A stretch of 64,000 nt of DNA, taken from positions 682,001 to 746,000 of the forward strand of contig NZ_JAGJBZ010000001.1 in the NCBI RefSeq assembly GCF_020010925.1, read 5' to 3'. Origin of the DNA: Streptomyces griseiscabiei (GTDB lineage: Bacteria > Actinomycetota > Actinomycetes > Streptomycetales > Streptomycetaceae). This document shows positions 34,335 through 42,724 of the stretch, piece by piece. Position numbers and translations under genes: made by a program. Position 1 is the stretch's first letter. Each line of letters starts with the position of its first letter. A model generated the notes under the pieces. That model saw only the letters and a list, made by a program, of their open reading frames with translations. It was not told where the DNA came from and made no database searches.

Positions 34335-37300
34335 GTGGAGCTGGAATTCCGACTGCTCGGCCCGGTCGAGGCATGGCACGGTGACAGACCCCTGCGGCTG
34401 GGCGGGCCGAAACCGCGTGCCCTGCTGGCCGTGCTGCTGCTCCGGGCCGGACAGGTGGTGCCCGCGGACGCGCTGGTCGATGTGATCTGGGGGGACGAGC
34501 CGCCGGACACCGCGCGGGCCCTGGTGCAGACGTATGTGTCGGCGCTGCGGCGGGCCCTGCCCGCCGAGGCGGCGGAGGCGATCGAGACCCGCCCCCCGGG
34601 GTATGTGATGCGGCCCGGCGTCGGCCGGGTCGACCTGGCGGAGTTCGAGACCCGCACGGCCGACGCACGGCGGGCCTCGGCCGACGGCGACCACGCGGAG
34701 GCCGCCCGGCGGCTGCGGGAGGCCCTGGAGCTGTGGCACGGGCCCGCGCTCGGCGGGGTCGGGGACGCGCTGCGGGGTGAGGCGGGCCGGCTGGAGGAGG
34801 CCCGGCAGGCGGCCCTGGAGGAACGTATCGCCGCCGAGCTGGAGGCAGGCGGGCACGAGGCGGAACTGGTCACCGAACTGACGGCGCTGGTCGGGGACCA
34901 TCCGGCCCGGGAGCGGCCCCGCGCACAGCTGATGCTGGCCCTGTACCGGCTGGGCCGGCAGGCCGACGCGCTGGCCGTCCACGCGGAGGGCCGGGCCGTG
35001 CTCGCCGAGGAGCTGGGCCTCGATCCCGGCCCGGAGCTGACCCGGCTGTACGAGGCCATCCTGCGCGCCGACCCGGCCCTGCTCGCCCCCGCGGCCACGG
35101 CCGCCGCCCCGGCGCCCCGGGAGCCCGCGGCCGTACCCCGGCCGGTGTCCCTCCTCCCGCCCGCCATCGGCGACTTCACCGGCCGCGAGGAGGAACTCGC
35201 GCGGGTCGTCGCGGGGCTCACCGGCGCCCGGGAGGCGATGCCCGTGGTCGTGGTCTCGGGAGCCGCCGGGGTGGGCAAGTCCGCGCTCGCCGTGCAGGCC
35301 GCGCACCGGGTCGCCGAGTACTACCCCGACGGACAGCTCTACGCCGAACTGCACGGCTTCAGCGAGCCCGTACCGCCCTCCGAGGTCCTGGGCCGGCTGC
35401 TGCGGGCGCTCGGCGCGGACCCGCCGGAGGACACGGCCGAGCGCGGCGACCTGTTCCGCAGCCTGGTCGCCGGACGGCGGATCCTGCTGGTCCTGGACGA
35501 CGCGAACGGCGAGGCCCAGGTACGGCCGCTGCTGCCGGGCAGCGCCAGCTGCGGGGTCCTGGTGACCTCGCGGGCCCGGCTCGGCGGTCTCGTCGGGGCC
35601 CGGCGCACCGACCTGGACGTCCTGGACGACGCCCGCGGCCTGGAACTGCTCACCCGGGTCACCGGCCCGGACCGCACCCCGGACGACCCGCGTGAACAGG
35701 CCGCCGCCCGCCGCATCGTCGAGCTGTGCGGCGGTCTGCCGCTGGCCCTGCGGATCGCGGGCGCCCGGCTCGCGACCCGGCGCCACTGGACGCCCAGCGT
35801 GCTCGCCGAGCGCCTCGCCGACGAACACCGCCGCCTGGACGAGCTGTCCGTGGGCGACCTGGAGGTCCGGGCCGGCCTGGGCCTCAGCTACCAGGCCCTC
35901 GACGGCTGCGCCCGCCGCGTCCTGCGCCGGGTCGCCGCGCTCGGCTCGGCCGATGTCGCCCTGTGGACGGTCGCCGCGCTCTCCGGCACCTCCGAGGACG
36001 AGGCCGAGGAGATCCTCGAACGCCTCCTGGACGCCCAGCTCATCACCTGCCCCGGCACCGACCACGTGGGCCAGCCCCGCTACCGCCTGCACGACCTGGT
36101 CCGCGTCTACGCCGGCGAACGCGCCGAGGCGGAGGACCCGGTGGAGGACCGTACGGCGGCGATCGGCCGGGCCCTGAGCGCGGGCCTGTGGCTGATGGAC
36201 CGGGTCACGGAGAAGTCCCCGTCGGGCGCGGTCACCTTGAGACAGAGTCTCGCCCCCAAGGGGCGCGGGGCCGTGACACATGCGGCTCCGCCGCGCGGGC
36301 GCGATCAACCACACTCGGCCGAAAGCCGCGAAACAGCAGAAGCCCCCACCCCCGTAGGCGCGCGAACAACCCACCGAGCCCTCCAAGACCCCTTCGCCTG
36401 GTTCGACGCGGAGGCGGACACCCTCACCAACGCGGTGGAGCGCGCGGCGGCCATGGGCCTGCACACCCTCGCCTGCGAAGCCGCCGCCGCGCTGTGCTCC
36501 TCCTCCTTCGCCATCAAGAACCGCTTCGACGCCTGGTGGCGCAGCCACGACGCCGCCCTCGCGGCGGCCCGCCGCGCGGAGGACCGCTCGGGCGAGGCCC
36601 TGCTGATCATCGGCCTCGGCCAGCTCCGCTACGAACAGGACCGCATCGCCGAGTCCCAGGAGTACTTCCGTACGGCGGAACGCATCTGCACCGAACTCGG
36701 CGACGTACGCGGCCGTTCCGCCGCCCTCGCCGGCCTCGGCAGCGCCTGCCGCGAGGTCGGCGAACTCCGGGACGCCGAACGGGCGTTGACCGACGCCGCC
36801 GACGGCTTCCGGCGGGTCGGCGACGACACCGGCGTCGGGGTCGCCTGCCGGTACGGCGGTTCCGTACGCCTGGAACTCGGCGACCAGGAGGGCGCGTTCC
36901 CGCTGCTGGACGAGTCGCTGCGGGCCTACCGGCGGCTCGGCAGCCGGCGCGGCGAGGCGCTGGCGCTGCGCACGCTCAGCCTGGTGCACCGCTCGCTCGG
37001 CGCGTACGAGGAGGCCGCGCGGGTGGCCGAACAGGCGCTGGAGATCCTGCGCGCGCTCGGCGACCCGCACATGGCGGCGTACGCCCTGCGGGCCCGTGCC
37101 AAGGCCCGGATGCGGCTGGGACACGTCCGGGAGGCGGAGGCGGAGCTGCACGAGATCGTGGAGGTCTGCCGGGTCCACGAGGACCGCTTCGGCGAGGCCC
37201 TGACCCTGCGCACGCTCGGCGAGTGCGCGCTCGCCGACGGGCGGCCGGCGGACGCGGAGGGGCTGCTGACCGCCTCCGCCGCCCTCTGGGACGTCCTCGC

Positions 37301-37457
37301 GCTGCCCCTCCCCCGGGCCCGCGCCCTGCGCAACCTCTCCGTCGTCCGGGCCGCGCTCGGCGACCGGGCGGGCGCGCAGGCGCTGCGCGCGGAGGCGATG
37401 GCGGTGTTCGACACCTGCGAGGCGCGCGAGCGCAACGAGCCGTGGCCGTGGGTGTGA
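34335..37457 (+). CDS. AfsR/SARP-type STAND regulator with TPR tail
   Basis: Encodes 1040 aa from GTG 34335. Residues ~5-90 form an OmpR-like winged helix (FRLLGPVEAWHGDRPLRLGG then KPRALLAVLLLRAGQVV). Residues ~95-240 form a BTAD domain (VDLAEFETRTADARRA). Residues ~280-560 form an NB-ARC ATPase, with Walker A GAAGVGKS at ~309 and RILLVLDDANGEAQV as Walker B. TPR repeats run from ~700 to the end. Relatives activate antibiotic or cell-envelope genes. Residues ~640-680 (QSLAPKGRGAVTHAAPPRGR onward) are not domain-like and coincide with a dispersed repeat. The likely target is the next gene. Confidence 0.9.
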   Translation: MELEFRLLGPVEAWHGDRPLRLGGPKPRALLAVLLLRAGQVVPADALVDVIWGDEPPDTARALVQTYVSALRRALPAEAAEAIETRPPGYVMRPGVGRVDLAEFETRTADARRASADGDHAEAARRLREALELWHGPALGGVGDALRGEAGRLEEARQAALEERIAAELEAGGHEAELVTELTALVGDHPARERPRAQLMLALYRLGRQADALAVHAEGRAVLAEELGLDPGPELTRLYEAILRADPALLAPAATAAAPAPREPAAVPRPVSLLPPAIGDFTGREEELARVVAGLTGAREAMPVVVVSGAAGVGKSALAVQAAHRVAEYYPDGQLYAELHGFSEPVPPSEVLGRLLRALGADPPEDTAERGDLFRSLVAGRRILLVLDDANGEAQVRPLLPGSASCGVLVTSRARLGGLVGARRTDLDVLDDARGLELLTRVTGPDRTPDDPREQAAARRIVELCGGLPLALRIAGARLATRRHWTPSVLAERLADEHRRLDELSVGDLEVRAGLGLSYQALDGCARRVLRRVAALGSADVALWTVAALSGTSEDEAEEILERLLDAQLITCPGTDHVGQPRYRLHDLVRVYAGERAEAEDPVEDRTAAIGRALSAGLWLMDRVTEKSPSGAVTLRQSLAPKGRGAVTHAAPPRGRDQPHSAESRETAEAPTPVGARTTHRALQDPFAWFDAEADTLTNAVERAAAMGLHTLACEAAAALCSSSFAIKNRFDAWWRSHDAALAAARRAEDRSGEALLIIGLGQLRYEQDRIAESQEYFRTAERICTELGDVRGRSAALAGLGSACREVGELRDAERALTDAADGFRRVGDDTGVGVACRYGGSVRLELGDQEGAFPLLDESLRAYRRLGSRRGEALALRTLSLVHRSLGAYEEAARVAEQALEILRALGDPHMAAYALRARAKARMRLGHVREAEAELHEIVEVCRVHEDRFGEALTLRTLGECALADGRPADAEGLLTASAALWDVLALPLPRARALRNLSVVRAALGDRAGAQALRAEAMAVFDTCEARERNEPWPWV
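36259..36313 (+). repeat. Dispersed-repeat variant inserted in the SARP coding sequence
   Basis: The block starts AGGGGCGCGGGG, as in the intergenic copies, then continues with a variant tail (TGCGGCTCCGCCGCGCGGGC) and GCGATCAACCAC, similar to the GCGATCAGCCACG flank at 23906. It lies between the ATPase and TPR regions and keeps the frame open. Confidence 0.5.
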
Positions 37458-37513
37458 CCCCCGTACCGCGGACCCCCTAGGCGATTTCCGGACCCTCCGG
37501 CAGGCCGAAACCC

Positions 37514-37546
37514 GCTTGCGGCGGACTTGCAGAGAACTTCCAGCGG
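37514..37546 (+). promoter_or_regulatory. Three tandem 11-bp repeats, candidate SARP box
   Basis: GCTTGCGGCGG, ACTTGCAGAGA and ACTTCCAGCGG follow one another exactly. A possible -10 (CATTCT, 37554-37559) lies seven bases after the last unit, the geometry known for SARP-controlled promoters such as that of actI-type targets. It stands 57 bp after the SARP gene and before the M15 peptidase. Confidence 0.55.
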
Positions 37547-37560
37547 AGTGCGCCATTCTC

Positions 37561-37775
37561 GTTGTTCTCGGGGGAACAACGGATCGGCCGGGCGACCACC
37601 GCCCGGCCGGTCGGCCCACCGGAGCGCACAGGGGACGGACCGGTGGGAACGTGACAACAGTGGGATCGCAGCACCAGGACGGGCTCGGGGGATGCCCGGA
37701 GCCAGGCCACGAACCACCACTCAAGGGGGGAAGCCCCCGGGGAGGGACATCAGGGGATCTGGTCCCTCCCCGGGG
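37561..37775 (+). promoter_or_regulatory. Structured leader of the M15 peptidase gene
   Basis: If transcription starts near 37566, the leader is about 260 nt and holds hairpins. One is GTTGTTC/GAACAAC at about 37562-37581. Another is GGCCGGGC/GCCCGGCC just after it. A perfect 14-bp stem (CCCCGGGGAGGGAC, 37735-37748, with 37762-37775) ends 52 bases before the start codon. It may attenuate or terminate transcription. Confidence 0.45.
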
Positions 37776-37827
37776 TGCTGCCACGCACCCCGCCGCATCG
37801 CACCCTCCGCCCGGTGGAAGACGACGC

Positions 37828-38484
37828 ATGCCTTCGATCATCCTCATGAGCGACCCCGAGGTCGCCGGTGTCCCGGTCCAGGAGTGCGGTGAGTCCCTCG
37901 TCGATCTGCGGGACCTGCCCTTCGTCGTGGTCGACTCCCGCCAAGCCGACCCGGAGGGCTCGTACGCGCATCTCCGCGAGGGCGTCGCCTGGCGTCTCGC
38001 CCGCGCCGCCCGGCTGCTGCCCGACGGGCTGCGGCTGCTGGTGACCGAGGGGTACCGGCCGCTCACGCTGCAGATCGAGTACTTCGAGCGGTACGCCGCC
38101 GAACTGCGCGAGGCCAACCCCGACTGGTCGCAGGAGTATCTCCGCGTCCAGACCAGCCGTTCCCTGTCGCCGCCGGAGATCGGGCCGCACGTCGCCGGAG
38201 CCGCCGTCGACCTCACCCTGTGCACGGCCGCCGGGAAGGAACTCGACATGGGCACGCGTCTGGACGCCAGCCCCGAGGAGAGCGACGACGCCTGCTACAC
38301 CGACGCGCCGAACATCTCCGACACCGCCCGCCGCAACCGTCGCACCCTGAGCGCCGCGCTCACCACGGCCGGGCTGGTCAACTACCCCACCGAGTGGTGG
38401 CACTGGTCGTACGGCGACCGCTACTGGGCCCTGATGACGGGCGCGCCCCACGCCCTGTACGGCCCCGCGAGCACCGACACCTAG
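37828..38484 (+). CDS. D-alanyl-D-alanine dipeptidase/carboxypeptidase, M15 (VanX-like)
   Basis: Zinc peptidase expected to cleave D-Ala-D-Ala or related peptidoglycan peptides. It has 218 aa. The motif TEGYRPLTLQ carries the VanX-type Arg, GPHVAGAAVDLTL gives HxxGxAxD (two zinc ligands) and PTEWWHWSYGDRYWA gives ExxH (base and third ligand). No signal peptide is seen, as in VanX. ATG 37828 has GGTGGAAG upstream. An in-frame GTG at 37651 would add a low-complexity extension. SARP-like repeats upstream suggest control by the adjacent regulator. No vanH/vanA genes are present. Confidence 0.9.
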   Translation: MPSIILMSDPEVAGVPVQECGESLVDLRDLPFVVVDSRQADPEGSYAHLREGVAWRLARAARLLPDGLRLLVTEGYRPLTLQIEYFERYAAELREANPDWSQEYLRVQTSRSLSPPEIGPHVAGAAVDLTLCTAAGKELDMGTRLDASPEESDDACYTDAPNISDTARRNRRTLSAALTTAGLVNYPTEWWHWSYGDRYWALMTGAPHALYGPASTDT

Positions 38485-38525
38485 CCCGCCACCGGCACCG
38501 GCACCCGGCCCTTCCGCCCCGCCGT

Positions 38526-38632
38526 CCCTACCCGTCCCATCCCCGAGGGCTGCACCCCGTCCTCCGTGCCGCCTCGGCGGCAACCCCGTAGCGGGGGTCA
38601 GGGGCAGCACCCTGTGGATGGGACGGGCAGGG
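38526..38632. repeat. Long inverted repeat, second dispersed-repeat type
   Basis: CCCTACCCGTCCCATCC (38526-38542) pairs with GGATGGGACGGGCAGGG (38616-38632) with one mismatch. The motif GGGACGGGCAGGGG(C/T)GGCGGGG occurs again at about 58255-58278. It lies between convergent genes and probably works as a terminator. Confidence 0.55.
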
Positions 38633-38656
38633 GTGGCGGGGAAGGGGCCGCCGGCC

Positions 38657-39364
38657 TCAACGGACCTTCTCCAGCGCGGCGTTCACCGCCTGCTCGGAGC
38701 CGTCGACCTTGGCGCCCGTGTAGGCGAAGTCCAGGCTGCCGTCCGGCATCGGGGTGAGGGTGATCCGCCCGCCCTTCACACAGTTGCCGGTCTCGATGAA
38801 CTCGCCTAGGACGATCGCCCCGCTGACCGCGTCCACCGCCAGCAGGGTGAGGTCGCCCTGGCACCGGGAGCCCCGCATCTCGTAGTGGACCTCGCCGACG
38901 TCCTCGGCGACGGCGCCGACCGTCAGTTCCAGCCGCACGCGGTAGGCGTCGGTCGAGTCGCTGTTCAGTTCCGTGGCGCTGCCCACCCAGGTTCCGGCCA
39001 GCTCCGGTGCCAGCCCTCCCGACCGGATGAGGGGCTGAGTGAGCGTGGGATCGGGCGTCGAGGGCTGCGGCGCAGGCGGAGGCGGCGTCGATATCGCGGA
39101 CAGGGTGGGAGTCGGGGTCGAAGTGGGCGTCGGGGTGTGGGTCACGGTGGGTGACTGCGCCGGCGACGACGTCCCGTCGGACGCGCGTGCGGTGTCGGAC
39201 GCGCGTGCGGTGTCGGTCCTGGAATCCTCGGGGCCCGAAGCGGCCATCACCCCCACCGTGACGGTCGCCGCCGCGGTGATCACGGCCGCGGCGATGATCG
39301 CGAAGGTGTGCCCTCGGGAGTCGGACGGGGCAGGTGGCGTGGGCGGCGAAGGTGGTGTCGTCAC
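38657..39364 (-). CDS. Membrane-anchored protein with Pro/Thr linker and small beta domain
   Basis: Encodes 235 aa from GTG 39364. A short Pro-rich cytosolic start is followed by one membrane helix (HTFAIIAAAVITAAATVTVG), a Thr/Pro/Ser-rich linker (~45-120) and an extracellular domain. The domain contains GTWVGSATELNSDSTDAYRV, a Cys pair (SRCQGD, GNCVKGG) and FAYTGAKVDGS. The linker includes the repeat TARASDTARASD, from an 18-bp tandem duplication near 39178-39215. The domain resembles those hung on Ser/Thr kinases, but no kinase is present. The function is unknown. Confidence 0.7.
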   Translation of the reverse strand: MTTPPSPPTPPAPSDSRGHTFAIIAAAVITAAATVTVGVMAASGPEDSRTDTARASDTARASDGTSSPAQSPTVTHTPTPTSTPTPTLSAISTPPPPAPQPSTPDPTLTQPLIRSGGLAPELAGTWVGSATELNSDSTDAYRVRLELTVGAVAEDVGEVHYEMRGSRCQGDLTLLAVDAVSGAIVLGEFIETGNCVKGGRITLTPMPDGSLDFAYTGAKVDGSEQAVNAALEKVR

Positions 39365-39537
39365 TGACTGCCTCGACTGTGGGTTCGACGGGCGGGTTCC
39401 GGCCGGATCAGCGAAGTGATCTCCCGCCTCATGGTGCCGCCCGGCCCCCCCCTCACGGACCTGTTTTCTCGGATTACCCGGTAAATATCCGAAAGGGAGC
39501 ACAGAGAATCGTTTTGCCTGCGCCGGCTCCCGCTGGT

Positions 39538-40023
39538 TCAGCCGAATTCCCGTACATACCGCCGCTGCCACGGCGTCTCCACCGCGTGCCGGTCGTAGTG
39601 GCCGCGGACATACGCCACGGCCTCCTCGGCGGGTACGCCGTCCAGCACCGCCAGGCAGGCCAGGGCCGTGCCGGTGCGGCCCCGGCCGCCGCCGCAGGCG
39701 AGTTCGACGCGGTCGGCGGTCGCCCGGTCCCAGGCGTCCCGCAGGACCTCGGCGGCCTCCGCGCGGTCACCGGGGAGCCGGAAGTCGGGCCAGCGCAACC
39801 AGTGGGCGGCCCAGGGCACTTCGGGCGGTTCCTTGCCGAGGCAGTACACGGCGTAGGTGGGCACCTGGCCGTCCGGGAGCGGACGGCGGAGCCCCCGGCC
39901 GCGCACCAGCCGCCCCGACGGCAGCCGCAGGACCCCGGGACCGGCCGGGTCCCAGGGCTCGATGCCCGCCCCTTCCGTGCTCGTCCCCTCCACGCCCGTC
40001 CCCTCCATGCCTGTCTCCTCCAT
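39538..40023 (-). CDS. Protein-tyrosine/dual-specificity phosphatase-like protein
   Basis: Encodes 161 aa. The P-loop ACGGGRGRTGTALACLAVL has the Cx5R core (Cys and Arg present), but the usual preceding His is Ala. The general-acid region may be RWPDFRLPGD (WPD-like). The first 20 residues are a Gly/Glu/Thr-rich repeat (GMEGTGVEGTSTEGAG) from near-tandem 15-bp DNA units, so the true start may lie later. It stops just three bases upstream region-wise of the GntR gene end, so the two are probably co-transcribed. Confidence 0.75.
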   Translation of the reverse strand: MEETGMEGTGVEGTSTEGAGIEPWDPAGPGVLRLPSGRLVRGRGLRRPLPDGQVPTYAVYCLGKEPPEVPWAAHWLRWPDFRLPGDRAEAAEVLRDAWDRATADRVELACGGGRGRTGTALACLAVLDGVPAEEAVAYVRGHYDRHAVETPWQRRYVREFG

Positions 40024-40026
40024 GGT

Positions 40027-40767
40027 CTAGCCCACCCCTCGCGACGCCTGCGCCGCTCTCGTCTCGATGCCCCTGAAGTGGTCGGACATCGCCCGCTGCG
40101 CGCCCTCGACGTCGCGGGCGCGCAGGGCGGCGACGATGTCGCGGTGGCGGCGGATGGTCAGCTCGGGGGTGGGGTCGTCGGTCCAGCCGCGGGCGCCGGC
40201 GACACGCAGGAAGACGGTCCAGAAGGCGCCGAGGAGCTGGGGGACGAGGGTGTTGCCGAGGGAGGCGTAGAGGAGTTCGTGGAAGTCGCGGTCGAGTTCG
40301 GCGACGGGGTCGCCCGCCCGCTGGGCCGCCTCCATCCGGTCGACGACGGCCGCGAGTCCGTCCAGCTCCTCGTCCGTGAGGGTGGCCGCGACCCGCCGTA
40401 CGAGACCGTCCTCCAGGATCTCGCGGATCTGCAGGATCTCGGCGAGCGCGGCGGTGTCGCCGTCGGGCCGGGCGAGGGCGCGGAAGGTGAGGCCGTCGAC
40501 GAGGGGGGTGAGGGACGCCTCGCCGACATAGGTGCCGTAGCCGTGCCGGATGTCGACTATGTCGAGGGCCTGGAGGGCCTTGAGGGCTTCCCGGACGGAG
40601 TTGCGGCTGACGCCGAGGTCCTCCATCAGCTCGGTCTCGGTCGGCAGGGGGGCGCCCGCCTGGAGCCCCCGGTCGAGGATGAGCCGCATGACCTCGTCCT
40701 GGATCTGGCTGCTCACCCGCCGTTCGGGCCGGCGCCGGCTCCCGCTCTCCTGAGACATGCGCCGCAT
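40027..40767 (-). CDS. GntR-family regulator, FadR/FCD subfamily
   Basis: Encodes 246 aa. A winged HTH (PLPTETELMEDLGVSRNSVR then EALKALQALDIVDIRHGYGT) is followed by an FCD ligand domain with metal-site residues (DRDFHELLY and RRHRDIVAALRARD). ATG 40767 has GGGGAG six bases upstream; other ATGs lie at 40758, 40785 and 40797. It is divergent from the ABC-transporter/DHDPS operon and probably represses it until an acid ligand binds. Confidence 0.92.
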   Translation of the reverse strand: MRRMSQESGSRRRPERRVSSQIQDEVMRLILDRGLQAGAPLPTETELMEDLGVSRNSVREALKALQALDIVDIRHGYGTYVGEASLTPLVDGLTFRALARPDGDTAALAEILQIREILEDGLVRRVAATLTDEELDGLAAVVDRMEAAQRAGDPVAELDRDFHELLYASLGNTLVPQLLGAFWTVFLRVAGARGWTDDPTPELTIRRHRDIVAALRARDVEGAQRAMSDHFRGIETRAAQASRGVG

Positions 40768-41091
40768 CGTACGCTCCCCGGACATCCGACGTCCCACCTC
40801 CGGACGGAAACCACGTGAACTGGCCAGGGGAACGCCAGGTTAACGCCCGGTGGCGAAGCCGGGAAACTCTCGCCCAACGGACCCTCGACGGTCGTTGTTT
40901 CATACCGGACTTCTCGTCGACCCTTGATCCGCCGCCACTCCGCCATTGGTCGCACCTTTGGCAGGTACGCCATTCGTGTGCGATCACTTGACCCCCCTCA
41001 CAGGTGCTCCTAAGGTCGCGCTGCTCCCTGTAGGACGTAGGACGTCGTATCTCCCTCGCTGTCTCCCTCCCTGTCTCTCGTTGGAGGAACC
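40768..41091. promoter_or_regulatory. Divergent regulatory region with candidate GntR operator
   Basis: The 324-bp gap has no gene. TAGGACGTCGTA (41038-41049) is a palindrome broken at only two symmetric positions and overlaps a direct repeat of TAGGACG (41031). It lies 43 bp before the substrate-binding protein start and suits an FCD-type GntR repressor. GGAGGAACC provides the ribosome site. Confidence 0.45.
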
Positions 41092-42723
41092 GTGCGCGAC
41101 GTAATCCGTGACGCCCCGGCGCCGACCCGCCGGTCGCTCCTCAAGTACTCCGGCGCGCTGGGCGCCGCCGCGGCCGTCTCCTCGTCGCTGGCCGCCTGTT
41201 CGGCCGGGCCGGAGTCCACCAACGACACCGGCGGCTCGGGCGGCGGGAAGAACAGCACCCTGACCGCCGTCATCGGCTACGGCAACGACGGCAGCTGGGA
41301 CCCCACCCAGACGGCGTCCGCCTTCTGCATGGCCGCCAACAACCACATCTACGAGGGCCTCCTCGACACGGACCCGATCTCGCGCGAGCCCTACGCGGCG
41401 CTCGCGACGGCCGTGCCGGGCGACACCTCCGGCACCTCCTGGACGTTCGAACTGCGGCCCGGCGCCACCTTCCACGACGGCAGGCCGGTGACCGCCGACG
41501 ACGTCGTCTTCGTCTACGAGCGCATCCTCGACCCCGGCACCCAGACCCTCGCCAAGGGCTTCTTCGCGAGCTGGCTGAAGGAGGTCCGGAAGATCGACGC
41601 GCGGAACGTCGAGCTGGTGCTCAGGTTCCCCTTCCCGGACGGCATCGCGCGGCTGACGCTGGCGAAGATCATGCCGAAGCACGTCTTCTCGCGGCCGGGG
41701 GCCTGGGAGGACGCCATCAAGGGCAAGGCGATCGGTTCGGGACCGTACCGGCAGAGTGCGCACCACCCGAAGTCCAACACCACCTTCGAGGCGTACGCCG
41801 ACTACAACGGGCCCCGCCCGGCCGCGTTCCGGAAGATGAACTGGCTGACCATCGTGGACGCGGCCCCGCGCGTCGCGAAGATCTCCGGCGCGAGTGCCGG
41901 AGCGCAGATCGCCGACAACATCCCGTACGCCAATATCGGGCAGCTGGAGAACGGCGGAATGTCCGTCCAGGGCGGCTCCGGGATGAACAACCTGTTCCTG
42001 ATGTTCAACACCGCGCGCAAGCCCTTCGACGACATCCGGGTCCGGCAGGCACTGCATCACGCCATCGACCGGGACAAGATGATCGAGGTGGCGCTGAAGG
42101 GGCACGGAAAACCGGCGAGTTCGTTCCTGAACGAGCGGAATCCGAGCTATCGGCCGGCGAAGAGCGTGTACGCGTACGACCCCGACAGGGCGAAGGCGCT
42201 GCTCGCGGAGGCCGGGGTGAAGGGCCTGGAGATCGAGATCCTCGCCGTGAACGTCAGCTGGATCGTGGACTGTCTGCCGACGATCAAGGCGTCCTGGGAC
42301 GCGATCGGGGTCGGGACGACCCTCTCCCCGCAGGAGACCACGGCCGTCTTCACGAAGATGGACCAGAAGCAGGACTACCAGGTGGTCGCCGCCGCCTCGA
42401 ATCCCAATCAGTTCGGGCTCGACGCCGATCTGATCATGCGTTACAACTACGGGCCGCAGAACCTGTGGATGCAGTACGCGCGCTGGGCCGGGAATTCCGT
42501 GGCCAAGGCGCTCTTCAAGGACATGGACCGGGCCACGCGGGAACCGGACGCCGAGCAGAAGAAGACGATGGTCCAGGACTACATCGACATCGTCGCCGAA
42601 CAGGCCGTGCTCTATCCGGTGGTGCACAACGAGCTGATGACCGCCTGGAATCCGAAGCGGCTCTCGGGGATAAGGGCACAGCCCTATCCGGGGATCAATC
42701 TGCTCCAGGCCAAGTGGGTCTAG
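41092..42723 (+). CDS. ABC transporter substrate-binding lipoprotein (oligopeptide/SBP-5 family)
   Basis: Encodes 543 aa from GTG 41092. A twin-arginine signal (TRRSLLKYSGALGAAAAV) ends in the lipobox LAAC, so it is a Tat-exported lipoprotein. The mature part is SBP family 5, with SWTFELRPGATFHDGRPVTA, DDVVFVYERILDP, FDDIRVRQALHHAIDRDKMI and AYDPDRAKALLAEAG. It binds peptides, nickel chelates or sugar acids. With the DHDPS enzyme downstream, a keto-acid sugar or amino-acid derivative is plausible. First gene of a five-gene operon. Confidence 0.92.
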   Translation: MRDVIRDAPAPTRRSLLKYSGALGAAAAVSSSLAACSAGPESTNDTGGSGGGKNSTLTAVIGYGNDGSWDPTQTASAFCMAANNHIYEGLLDTDPISREPYAALATAVPGDTSGTSWTFELRPGATFHDGRPVTADDVVFVYERILDPGTQTLAKGFFASWLKEVRKIDARNVELVLRFPFPDGIARLTLAKIMPKHVFSRPGAWEDAIKGKAIGSGPYRQSAHHPKSNTTFEAYADYNGPRPAAFRKMNWLTIVDAAPRVAKISGASAGAQIADNIPYANIGQLENGGMSVQGGSGMNNLFLMFNTARKPFDDIRVRQALHHAIDRDKMIEVALKGHGKPASSFLNERNPSYRPAKSVYAYDPDRAKALLAEAGVKGLEIEILAVNVSWIVDCLPTIKASWDAIGVGTTLSPQETTAVFTKMDQKQDYQVVAAASNPNQFGLDADLIMRYNYGPQNLWMQYARWAGNSVAKALFKDMDRATREPDAEQKKTMVQDYIDIVAEQAVLYPVVHNELMTAWNPKRLSGIRAQPYPGINLLQAKWV

Positions 42724-42724
42724 C

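Noticed and set aside
37651..37827. 59-residue extension of the M15 peptidase from GTG 37651
   Set aside because: The added sequence is low-complexity and contains the 14-bp hairpin; it is kept only as an alternative.
34227..38255. A 1342-codon minus-strand open frame
   Set aside because: It is antisense to the SARP regulator and the M15 peptidase; no motif is present.
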